This document shows positions 49,701 through 60,600 of a stretch of DNA of 64,000 nucleotides, in pieces (the stretch's first letter is position 1; each line of letters opens with the position of its first letter). This DNA comes from Notospermus geniculatus (lineage: Eukaryota > Nemertea > Pilidiophora > Heteronemertea > Lineidae): positions 1,192,240 through 1,256,239 of the forward strand of contig NMRB01000002.1 in the NCBI GenBank assembly GCA_002633025.1. The letters run 5' to 3'. A program made the translations under genes and the position numbers. The notes under the pieces are model-generated. The model was not told where the DNA came from, did not search any database, and saw only the letters and a program-made list of their open reading frames with translations.

Positions 49701-52700
49701 ATGCCGGAAAAACCTACCGAATTTGTACAAAAAATTAGCACAGCTTCAACCACCCATCACTTCGACAATTGTTGCAGTAGGCCAATGACACTTAGTGCTT
49801 TTTATCGTAAGGTTCACAGGTATTTTTTACCAAAAATTCAGGCATAACTTATCCCTGTACAAATAGGGAGCAATTAAATTTTGAAATGATTTATGAGGGT
49901 GGACATAGACCGGCATTGCATTTTTTACCATGTCAATTTCAATTCATCAGCATTTGTACTGGAATAGAGCTACATGTTTGATTTTTTGTCATATATAGCT
50001 TATAACCGTATGATGCAAGACATTTATTGACTGGCCTATATACCGGTACTGATGTTCCCGATCTGACGTGTGACTTAACTTTGCTTGCAAACGGCCGATT
50101 GAGGATCCTCGACTTATTTAACTTCCTGATTCGTTTTCACAGCTACCGACAACCTTACAGAGTTCTGACGCTGACCGGAAGAACACCGGACTCTGCCTAC
50201 CGACGCGTTTACACTGCACCGTGGTACGGGTGGTATGGATATTCGGACAATCAGTTATGCTTTTTTTATGATGTCATCAATGGCACAAAAGAAGATTTCA
50301 ACGACAACGTCTGGTTTCGTGTCACAGGTTAGTAGTACGCCTGTATTCACGTACAAGTACATGGATATTAATTCGTTCAATCAGTCGGTACGACTCATCA
50401 TCATACAAGCGACAGTTCTTGGGTGAAATATTTGCCATTTAGGTGGGGCCTTAAAGGCCCTCTAGTCCGAAATGTAAACATTACGGTTTGTTTATTTACA
50501 TGGTTGATCACAATAGTTATTCTCCTTCGGACAGGTGGCAGCAAATCAAAACAAAATAACAAAAAACATTAATGTTATCTATTTTTAACATCTATCGTGA
50601 TAAATATTCTTGTAACTGAAACAGATTTATGATTTTACGCTCAAAAACAAACAAAAAGTTGTGAAACGCGATTTTAAATCTGATTTGTTAGTACCAAAAA
50701 TTGACAATAGGTGGCAACAGAGGTTTGGTCAGCCCCGCCCGCTTTCGGACTAGAGGGCTTTGGTACCCATAAAACTGCATCCTTTGGTGATCAGAGGTAT
50801 GACGTTGGATTGCGGTGACACAGGGAGCGAGCTAAACCCCTGAATACCTCAGGATGAGAAAACAGCGGTGTGACAACTTTTTTTAATATCTACACTTGGA
50901 AGCTAACCGACTTGTGAGTGAGGTAGTAGTAGTTTAATCCTTGTCTAATTCTTACAGCGTTTCCCACCTGTAGTGGGAATATGACTGCAACAAGTGGTGT
51001 ATTTGCAACCTATGGTTACCCAGAGTACATGTCGTCCTCGTATAGGGACTGCACAGTCAATATCTCAGCGAAACAGGGGCAGAGGATATCACTGAAATTC
51101 ATAGACGCCGATGTTGACTGCAGTGGAAGTTACGTAATGCTTCGGGGAGTTCGACAGAGTCCAAATAACATGATGCTCTTGTGCGGTGCCGCCTCAATGG
51201 AAGGAAAGGAATACACTAGCAAAGCCAATTCGCTTTCTCTGCACTTCAGGAAAAGAAGGAGAGCTGGAAAAAACGGATATGCTGCCAAATACACAGGTAA
51301 TTAATTGGGCATGATGGACAAAATGGGTAAAACTCTGGCTGATATTTTTAGTACTGGGTATCATTATGAATTTTTGTGTGATATTTCGAGTTAAATTTAG
51401 GTTTTCAAAGTTGGTGCCGACAGTGCATCGATGTACAGTATACACAGATGACCAGTCGATCAGTCCTTCATGTATAGGCCAACAATGAACTTAGACGATT
51501 TTGAAAGTTTTCCAATTTTCCATTGTAGACTATTCCACACAGCGATCAGGACGATGTTCCTGAGTGAACGTCTCCGTTTCGTGTCGAACTGAGTCAAACT
51601 TATCAGCTGCTCCAGCTGAAATGGGCAAAAGGTTGTTCGATTTTGACGTCATCTATGTCATTATTTTATTTTAAGTGTTATTTCCTTCAGTTATTGGCTG
51701 CAGTCTTCCCGACGCCGATCTGCCAGCAAATTCAACTATACTAAATGAAAATGTGGAATTCATGCCTCCTGGATTTAAACTTCGGGTTGGCTGCAAACCT
51801 GGATATGTATTCCCAACCTGGAAATCAGAAGCATCCTTGAAATGCAACGCAAATAATACATGGGATGGGGGAGTTCCTCTTTGTGTCGGTGAGTGCTAAT
51901 TTCTATTTGTTTTATCAAAAATAGATATCGATAGCAAGTTCCTTATCTGCGGTGATATTTGATGATCACCGTGTTCATCTGCAACCAACTGATATTTGTT
52001 ATTTTGTTCTTATTCTCCAAGAGTACAGGGTCTGCGGAGAGAGCTTGAATGCACCGACCGGGGTAATACAGAGTCCTGGATACCCTAATCCTTCCCCGAA
52101 GGACACATCTTGCGAATGGACCATCACTGCGAAACCAGGGCAGAGTATCAGGTTCACAGTACAAGACATAAGTGCAAATTGTACCGATAACTATCTTCAT
52201 CTGTATCGTGCCGTTGCTGACAGGTCATCGTCAGCACGCGAGAGGGGTCAACTTCTGTGTGACGACTCTGCCGTCAATGGGCTGACGTTCTACACGATGA
52301 CCAACAGACTATCTGTGAGATTCAATTCAAACTTCATGAAAGATTCCGGATATTTCAAGGCATCTTACGAAGGTATGGTTATAAGCTTTCCACAACGAGT
52401 CAGTCGCCGATTAATCAATCGCAATTCAGCAAACCAACATTGAATCAATTTTAGAGTACCGGTACGTGAATTCCAGTGCACTTATTAGTGAGATTTCACA
52501 AATCTGACGAAATACGGAATTCAACTTCATTTCCAGGACGTAATGTATTTTTGGAGATGGTTGGTACCACAAGTGTTCCTACTGGCAGTGCGTCTTTTAG
52601 CATATCATGTAAGACCGAGAGAGTTGTGGTGCATCTTAAATTTTCAAATTTCCACTTCGTAGCTACGAAGTGGAAACGAAAGATAAATTTCAAAGGTTTT

Positions 52701-53387
52701 ATATGCACCGTAACTCTACCCATCTAACGTCATAATATACTAAAAAGACACTCTTGCAACAGGCGGTACTTGTGGTACCAACCATCTCCTGAAGTACATC
52801 ACGTCATTGAAATGAAGTCCAATTTCGCATTTCATGCTTCGCTTTCGTCAGGTTTGCGAAAACTCGCTGATAGTGAGGTTTCGCAAGCGCCCAGTTAGGC
52901 CCTACGACGACATTTATCTATTGTGTGTGTATACCCAAACAATAGATAAACGTTGTCGTATGGCCTAACCGGGCGCTTGCGAAAGCTCACAAATAGCTCT
53001 ATAATACGACAACAATAAGGGTTACGTGGACAAGCTGCAATCAATTGGTTCGTAATGCAGGAACACCACCTTGCTACTTTCATGTGTAAAACAAGCTCAT
53101 TAAATGCTGAATACATAACAAATATTCCGCCGATTCCTTCTGGACGTTGCCCTCTAAATGTAATTTTTTCAGCGACTGGATGTTCTACAGAGAGTCCAGT
53201 TCTGGCCAAACGATACCGATTTCTCCCTCAAGGAAAAAGGGTCTTCCCGTTTGGTTCAAAACTGACGTTCATCTGTCCAGTTTATTATAATAAAAGATAT
53301 TTCGCCACCGGAGAAGAGAAACTGACGGCTACCTGTGGAGAAGATGGAGAATGGAAGGGAAGGTTTCCTCTCTGTATGCCGTTGTGA
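46744..53387 (+). CDS. Secreted CUB-sushi-CUB-sushi protein, 659 aa
   Basis: Eight exons in continuous phase: 46744-46816, 46940-47338, 48757-48976, 50143-50327, 50958-51296, 51691-51888, 52022-52372, 53173-53387 (TGA). The first exon is a signal peptide (MARFDMLIPLTLALLAVFPQ). Exons 2-4 encode ~290 residues of beta-rich sequence I do not recognise. Exon 5 is a CUB domain (TCSGNMTATSG...GYPEYMSSSYRDC, four Cys). Exon 6 is a sushi/CCP domain (GCSLPDADLP...WDGGVPLC). Exon 7 is a second CUB (CGESLNAPTGVIQSPGYPNP). Exon 8 is a second sushi domain ending GRFPLC and then the stop, so the protein is secreted with no membrane anchor. The intron after exon 2 begins AAAG|GCAAGT, a GC-AG intron supported by phase. 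The function is not known; ligand binding, adhesion or immune recognition is inferred from the domains. Confidence 0.88.
47801..48196. mobile_element. 396-bp inverted-repeat element in intron 2
   Basis: GCC(T)GGGTCACAAATGCCACC at the left and its complement GGTGGATATGTGACC(T)AGGC at the right are inverted. Pairing extends through CGATTTTCCCCACC and GGCTTGC(T/C)GTGGATTT for about 65 bp. The interior repeats CACCGGGCACCGTAGAA-like units. It is non-coding. Confidence 0.8.
48430..48690. repeat. Two ~125-bp tandem units
   Basis: The unit AAAACTTTTCTA(T/C)GAT...CACGACTGACC...GGATCACCACGATTAATAC...ACGATTTCAATCG occurs twice in tandem, and the first half is partly inverted upstream (CGATTGAAATCGTGG near 48372). 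It probably comes from another non-autonomous element. No coding content. Confidence 0.7.
49371..49559. mobile_element. piggyBac-type MITE, copy 1
   Basis: The ends AAAGGCCCGTTTCCACTA and TAGTGGAAACGGGCCTT are inverted, with GCGGATTCCGCCGCG pairing with CGCGGAATCCGC just inside. The right edge carries TTAA (49556-49559). The left has CTAA, a likely decayed TTAA. It is non-coding and immediately abuts copy 2. Confidence 0.8.
49556..49693. mobile_element. piggyBac-type MITE, copy 2
   Basis: AGGCCCGTTTCCACAGAAGC at the left pairs with the complement of GTCTGTGGAAACGAGCCT at the right, and TTAA lies at both edges (49556-49559, 49690-49693). TTAA duplication is the signature of piggyBac-type insertion. 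It shares its termini with copy 1 but has a different interior (GCGTGAGCGTTTTGACGC), so it is a relative rather than a duplicate. Confidence 0.8.
50451..50763. mobile_element. ~313-bp inverted-repeat element in intron 4
   Basis: TTAAAGGCCCTCTAGTCCGAAA at the left faces TTTCGGACTAGAGGGCTTTGG at the right, a terminal repeat of about 17 bp. The left edge starts with TTAA and the right edge is degenerate. GGTGGCA(A/G)CA occurs near each end inside. It is non-coding and possibly another TTAA-targeting family. Confidence 0.75.
52537..52805. mobile_element. 269-bp foldback element with perfect central palindrome
   Basis: GACGTAATGTA...GGAGATGGTTGGTACCACA at the left is inverted at the right (TGTGGTACCAACCATCTCC...TACATCACGTC). 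Further in, GTCTTTTAG, GGTGCAT and AAATTT also pair. At the centre is the perfect 28-bp palindrome 52649-52676 (TTTCCACTTCGTAG and its complement). It lies in the last intron of the CUB/sushi gene. Confidence 0.85.
52872..52992. mobile_element. MITE family A, copy 1
   Basis: TGAGGTTTCGCAAGCGCCC at the left and its near complement GGGCGCTTGCGAAAGCTCA at the right enclose inverted TAGGCC(C/A)TACGACGAC and TTTATCTATTGT. The same family occurs at 54513-54637. The short loop means the transcript would fold into one long hairpin. It is intronic in the CUB/sushi gene. Confidence 0.88.
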
Positions 53388-53585
53388 AGATAGTCCAGAC
53401 ATCAGTCTCCCAGTGACGAAGTGGATTTCGAGCATTGAAAATACGTGTATGACGACCACGCCTATCCAGAGTAGAACTATAGATGTACATTGCGTGGTTT
53501 TGCACTGTTACATGATATACTTGTAATGTCACCTTGGTCCTTAGACACTGGCTGCCCTTCACCGAGTATAATTCATGTACGGTTA

Positions 53586-53591
53586 AATAAA
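53586..53591 (+). promoter_or_regulatory. Candidate poly(A) signal (AATAAA)
   Basis: AATAAA lies about 200 bp beyond the CUB/sushi stop codon and is the first plus-strand match after it. Its position is sensible for the end of that transcript, but it is unproven. Confidence 0.4.
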
Positions 53592-54512
53592 AGCATCATG
53601 AATGAGGAAATATTCGTCGGCGTTATCATTTCGAGGGTGGGTGATGAACCTAACCTTGGAATAATTATACATGTACCGGTACTTCAAATGATAAGGTTTA
53701 CCGGTACTTTATTTTCGAAAAAGCATAGCAACAAATAACACAGACATAAAACTGTTTATCTTCAGCCATAAACAAAACCAACGTTGCTGAGATAAATGAG
53801 CAATTTATGCACCAATACAGAAATGGCAGAATATCTATTAGTAGTGTTCCTCTTTGACCAGAATCAGGCAACAAAACCTTCTCCCCTCATCGACAATACT
53901 GTTTTGACCAATCACATCGCATACATACCGTATATACATACATGTATTGCAATTATGGCAATCGGCGTATTCATCACTGGCGGGTTAAATTTAAACCAAA
54001 ACAGAGCACAAAATGTACAAAAAAAATTACATTGATGAACTTGACTAGCATGGCACCCGCTACTAAAACACAGACGCAGCTACAAGACAAAAAACCGGAT
54101 ATATAGATCTAGGCCTAAAAAACAAACAATCCCTCGCAAATGAGACCGTTCGAAGTTGGCCAACACTGTAAATCTTCGTTTCCGATTACACTACCCTGGC
54201 GATACTTGTTTGCTGGAATGTTGGGTCCGTTCAGACTGGGCCTGTCTGTCAGCGAATGTGTGAAGTTAGTGTTGGGTTAAACCTTGGAGGAATTATACTG
54301 TCAGTATAATTCCAAGGTTAAACGGATTACTATACGATCAACATCCAATTTATACCTACATGTACATGACGTTGACGTTGTCACTGTAATGACAGTACCC
54401 ATCAGGAGCTGTCACTACGGCCTAATTCAATGCCTAGCAGACCCATTCATGGTTTACTGAGCACCAATTGGGAGAATGTTCTTTTGTATTGGTCCGCTAG
54501 AACTTTTGGCAA

Positions 54513-54637
54513 TAGAGAGCTTCTGCAAGCGCCCGGTTAGGCCATACGACTACGTTTATCTGTTGTCTGGGTGCACTCGCACAATAGATAAACGTCGTCG
54601 TAGAGCCTAACCGGGCGCTTGCAGAAGCTCACTAATA
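54513..54637. mobile_element. MITE family A, copy 2
   Basis: GAGCTTCTGCAAGCGCCCGG at the left and CCGGGCGCTTGCAGAAGCTC at the right are exact complements, with inverted TAGGCC(A/T)(T/C)ACGAC and GTTTATCT(G/A)TTGT inside. It is a sister of 52872-52992, with a different loop. It sits 26 bp beyond the CLCA stop codon, within that gene's likely 3' UTR. Confidence 0.88.
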
Positions 54638-54662
54638 AGTGCTGTTGACTACGGTACTCCTA

Positions 54663-57600
54663 TTAAACCGGACTTGTACTAGGCCAATATCGACCACTGC
54701 CGTCTTGCGTGTAGAAGAGTAGCAGCAGTTGTACCCCTTTCTGGTCATCTTGTTGCCTTTTTGTTTGAAGCAAATAAGAGTTCTTTCTTCGATACAAATA
54801 CATAACCACGACAATGACTACAGCAATCAACACCACTAGACTAATAAGAACACCACAAATAATGCGTGCACGCTGCGCCGCCCCGTCGTCAAGTATTTCG
54901 ATGGTCGTTGAATCCACGGTCGTAGGCCTACTGGTAGGTATCTCTATCTCATCTCCGTTAGAGAATTTTAATGGAGCAACCCTGGCGACGGTAATGATAT
55001 TGGAAGGGTCACCCTTGTTACCTGCCTCGTCCACGACGCGGATTGCCAAAAAATATGTCTCACTCCTGTTGAAACCACTGATATCAATATGATACTCTTC
55101 TTCCTCACCGATTTCCTTCGGTGCCCCAGGCAAGTCAATCCGGACACTGCTGTTAAATCGTTGCTTTATTTCTTCGAAACGTCCAATGCGTAGGTCATAG
55201 GTTGTCTCTGGAAAACAAACACGACACCTACTGTGGTGTATCCGAACAAAGTTTCAACTTGTAGATCTGCATTGCAACATCGAACGTTCAACAACTTCGG
55301 CAGGCGTATTAACTGATTATCTGCCAGGTGAAAAAGTGCAACAGAAAAGTATCGCGTGTTTCGGTAGAGTTCGCTTACGGTTGCTCTTGCTGACGTCATC
55401 ACCTACAGCTGTCCAGCCCAAAATCACATTGCCTTGATCAGTGTCGAGAGAGAGGACCTTCAAGTCCCTGATCATCGGTGGAGGTATGACATCTTTAAGT
55501 ACAGGGGAGGATGGGCTTTCTACTTTCAGTTCTCCAGCACTCGCCACACGCTGGACAGGCCCAACGTCTTCAAATGTTATAGTGGGTTCACCTATGTCTG
55601 TGTGAAAGGAGAGCTGAATCAACAGATGGACCATGTGGACGAACAAGCCCAGAAAACCCAAATCATATCTTCAGATCTGATTATTACCGTAGAGTCGGTT
55701 CTATAACATCAATCCAAAATTCAAGATTAGCAACGCCCATTTACTACGTACTGGTCACATGTTGGTCAAGACTGACATTCGTGACGGGGATTTGAATAGG
55801 CCGTCAGTACTAGGCGCTGTTACGGATTGTGGTTTCATGGAATAGAGATCAATTTCACCAGCATTCAAGAATTCCACGGCTCTGTTGTCCGTGGTTGACA
55901 AAAGCTTTGGAGTTTGCGTGCGTGCGTGAGTGCATTCTTTATTGATACAAGTTGTATACTGCGGCATTTGACCAACTTCATCCCGACATAGGCCTAGTGA
56001 TATCCCACCACCTCATGTCTTATTCGCAAGAAACTGACTAGGCCTTCTTCTGTGCGCCATTGGTCGATCAGTGCAGGCGGGAAACCGGGCTCTGACATAG
56101 TAATGAACTGGGGCGGGACTTCGGCATATAATGCATTGATGTTATAGAACCGACTCTACGGTATATACGGTACAATATAATGGGTAACACTCCTTTGTGG
56201 AAAGCCTGGCATTTGACTCATTCATTATGTTCGTCATCGAATTTTCATAATTTAAAAGATGTGATCAATGTTGAATCGAGTGATGGACACGAACAGACAT
56301 CCTCCCACAGCAGGGGTTTTTACCTCGCTCCTCTTCATCCGCTCACTGCGGTGACGAAGGGAGCGAGCAGTAAGAACGCCTGATATTCTCAGGATGCGAA
56401 CAGAGGTTGGCAGATTCAATGCTTGCATGAGGTCTGTAGTACCATTTCATTTCGCCAACAGAGCTTATAGCGAAGGTGTGGACTTCTGAAGTTCCAAACA
56501 AATCGCAGTCGGTCAGTAAATAGTGAAAACCTTTTCTCCCACTGAAAGATGAAATGAAGAGCAATGTGCCGCGATAGTTTCCTTCATTTTGAGTTAATCC
56601 CTACCTTCTAAAAGAGGTGAACTTGGCACAAACATCGTGGATGCAATCTTAGCAGTGTTTTCTGGATTTTCCACGTTGATGGTAACACTGTACCTCCCTC
56701 CCTTGTTAAGAAGGAACCTCCCAAATTCTGCAGAGTAGACACTGTCACCGGCCTCAAGGTCCGGACCTGAAATGATCGTGCTTTTGAATGATTTGCATTC
56801 AGAACAGAGGCATGAGACACGCTCTCCAACTCTACTCGCACTGGCAACTTGGAGGTAATTTTTCAGGGAAAAACTATGTTCTGCTGGTGGTGGATTTGGA
56901 AATGCTTTGAATTCGATATAATGGGGAAGGTAAATATCGCAATTGGATGTGCAAATCCACCGATGACGGGATGTTGAGAGGGTAGAGAGATTAAACATGA
57001 GGTCTGACAGCAAAGTGGACATGTCACCGTCCACCACGGCACGATCTCATTGGTCGAATGGCGATTCTAGAGAGGCTTATCATGAGATTCTGGTTCTTAC
57101 CATATCCTTTGTCCTGTAGCTGTAGCGGTAATTTCAAATTATCCGATCCTTCTATGGTAGCTGTGACCTTCAGACCGATGATGGGGTCGTAACCTCTTGA
57201 TACCTGGGGGAGAAAGAGAACACTACATGTATAATCACATTTACCAGAGTAGACGAAAAAATTGCGAGTTTACCGAGCTAACATTTTCCGCCTTGGTGCA
57301 TTTGTTGTTAGCCACACTTAGTGCATACCTCGATTTGTCTGATTAGAGAAGTAGAACACCCAGAAGAAACCATGGCTAGCATCGTCACATTCAGAAATTA
57401 AGATGATCATTGCACGAACTAACCATTGCAAAAATAGCCAACCGTGAAGCTATGTCGGCCCCAAGGGTGCTGTTTTTGCCTCCGAACCAGGACTGGACGC
57501 GAATTGGTTTCTGTCCCTCTCCACGTGACTTTGATTGGACGTTTACCAGGACTACGGTACTAATGCTGTTTGATGTCGTAACTGTATACTGCCATTCACC

Positions 57601-60600
57601 AATCTGAAATGAGAGTAAACGTTGTTATTACTCCCGAACCGTTGGTCCTTGAAAGCTGATGACTATATGTGTTTCCCCCTGGGAGGAACATAGCTTTTAC
57701 CTGTTCATGAAATGTCAAAACACTGCTCAAGCAGTTTACATGATACGGGCTGGTTCCATCACATCCGAAAAGGGTGGACTATGTTAATGGTAAGGGCATC
57801 TTATAAAGGACAAACCTGTGCAATCCCTGGTATATCAACACGAACGATCTGGTTGAAGCTGTCGACTTCGTACAAGGTGGTGTTAGTCTTGGAAATAACT
57901 GAACCATCTGGGGCCTCAAGGCGAACCTCCACCGAGGCGGTCTTCGTTAAATAGTTGAAGGTCACAGCAGTGTCTCTACCAATGGTGAAGTCGATGGCAA
58001 ATTTACCCTGAAGGACTTGCGTGCTTCCAACGTTCTCAGCAGTGCTTGCAACCTGTGAAAATTTCCGAAATCGATATAATAATGATTTTTATTAATGGCA
58101 GTGTTCTAAAAATTCTTCACAACGAATACGTTCCAGCAAGTGAAGAAGTATTAGAGAGCAAAAACATGAAGCTCAAAGAAAAAAGTATCTTTTCGAAGGG
58201 GAGCCTACCCACCGCGAGGGGAGCAAAACTGCTGGTTGTATTCGATGAGCCGCCCTCAGATTCCTCGGCAATATCCGACAGCGAATTGAACAGAGCAGCA
58301 GTAGTGGCATCTGTTGTCGAAAAGTACGATTTACCGCCGGTATCGCGAGCAATCTTTTCCAGATTCTGATCTGCCGCAGCACTGTATGCGATGGTGTAGA
58401 AGGCGATGCCGTAGGACTGGGCAACGGGGATGAGTGTCAATGGGTCGACGCCTTCATTGTTCTGGCCGTCTGTCATTAGGACGACACTAGCACCCTTGGC
58501 CCACCTCTCACCGCTGTACGATCTCAGAAGCTGTAAAAGTTCGACACTGCAGATAAGTTACCAGTATGTCTGTTATTTCTTAGAACCGGTGTTCGTGCCC
58601 TGCATTCTCACATCAACTGGCAAAGGAAAGAGTTGGCATAAATATTTTGTTTCTCGCGAGTTGGGGCTTTGCCTTGTAGTTGATGATGATATTGATAGAT
58701 CAGTCTTTTTCATTCCTTCTAGGCATCTTCCACGGCAACTTAAGTACATGTATACACACTAAAAATTGTTGGGTTATTTGGGTAACCCAACAGCTGGGTG
58801 AAAAATGTTGGGTTAATTTGTTGGGTTTTTTCTGTGAAATAGCCCAACGTTGGTTAGCAGTGCAACTTTAGCAGGAGCCACGGTGGTGTAGTGGTTCGGG
58901 CCTCCGACTAGCGGTCAGAGGATCCCGGGTTCGAATCCCGCTGCTGGCGTGAGACTTTGGGCAGGTCTCTTTGCCTTACTGGCCTCTCTCCACCCAGGTG
59001 TATAAATGGGTACCGGTCGGAAATGCTCGGATTGTAGCGCTGAATGAGCAGCTCATCTGAGTTCTACTGAAAGGTTTCAGGATAGACTGGGGTTAAAGTG
59101 TGAAGTCGGATGACACCTCTACCGTTGTTGATATCAGACTATAAANACCAAAGAAGAGATACTCTTGTATTCATTGATATCCCCCAACCATCTAGAACTG
59201 TTATAGCTTCTCGGCCTATTGGCTAAGTTTAAAGTTACATGTATTTATAATGTAAGGCTGCACCTGAAGGTGGCCATTGCATAGTTTAACCGAGCCATGC
59301 GGCTTACTCAAAACCAATAAACATTGGGTGAATATTTTTGACAAATGTTGGGTGTTTTTTACAATCCAACAATTGGGCTTATTTATAACCACCAAACATT
59401 GGGTGAATATTTTTACTAATGTTGGGTGCTTTTTACAACACAACAATTGGGCTAATTTAAAAACACTACATATTGTGTGAATATTTTACCCAAGTGCTGG
59501 GGTAATTTTTTCACCCAACGGTCTTGGGTCAATTTTACCAAACGTTTAGTTGGTGCTATATTATCATCCATGTTGGGTTAAAATTTACCCAACTTGGGTT
59601 ACTTTTTACCCAACAATTTTAGTGTGTAAAACTTCACAGTGTCGAAATATTACGGTATACTTAAGTTCCAGTTTTTAGTTATGGACAGTTTGGGGTAGCC
59701 CACCTATCACCGGTCCCGTTTTCGCGATGTTAAGCGACATGGCGAAGCATTACCTACCGACATAGCCTTGGCCATTCCACTTCCAATTGCAGTTCCACCC
59801 TCTGTATGGTCAGTGTTTGGTAACAAACGACTCAGCTGTATCCGGTCCTCTCGATTCTTTATCTTCCTGATTGGTGCTTTTTCTGTAGCACCGCTCGAGA
59901 AATAAACTATCCCAATGAAACTTCCATCAGGAATAATGTTGAAGATGAAATTGTTCGCTGCTTGTTGCATCATTGTGATTGGTGCTACGTTATTCTAAGA
60001 AATAAAGTGATATTATATCATCATCAGTCCTTATGCGGAATATCATGATTTTGCTTCTACATAAGCCTACAAACGAATAATTAAATTGTATTGTGAGAAT
60101 GTGTCAGAATGATAACATGATGTATATACATGTACTAGAGATAAAAGATTTGGCTTCCACATGGTCTACATGTGGAGAATTATACTACATTCATACTAAC
60201 CGCACCTGAGGGCCCATACTGCCAGACACATCAAAAAGAAGTACGACTTTGACAAGCAAGCTTTGAACAACTCTGAAACTGGGCGTGGTGTCCGACATTT
60301 CATTTGGAGGATTGTTATCTGGAAGAATGAATAAGAAAAGTTGTCCAACGATTTGAGTTGGCGACCAAACATCCATCCTATATCACACCCGCGCCGACCG
60401 ATGTGGCTATGAACGCTTTCTCGGCCAGCGACTGCCGATCAGGTTGCGATCGGCCGATTAGGCCATTGCGGGATATTATATTCGAAGGCCTGCGAGAATT
60501 TGCCTCTATTTCGTGCATCATTTTGTCAGACGACGAGGGGACCTGCTTGTGATTCTGCTGATGATGAGGCAATCGGCAGCAACATGAATGTTGTGTTCAT

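Larger units (their letters stand above)
58755..59626. mobile_element. 872-bp DNA element with nested SINE, TA TSD
   Basis: CACACTAAAAATTGTTGGGT at the left and ACCCAACAATTTTAGTGTG at the right are inverted and flanked by TA (58753-58754, 59627-59628). The ends contain many TTGGGT/ACCCAA units in both orientations. The interior holds the tRNA-type SINE and the U2-like fragment below. The element fills most of a CLCA intron (58531-59757). No transposase frame is present. Confidence 0.82.

Noticed and set aside
58877-58949. Functional tRNA gene
   Set aside because: Boxes A and B are good, but the acceptor and anticodon stems do not pair convincingly and the sequence runs straight into a SINE body.
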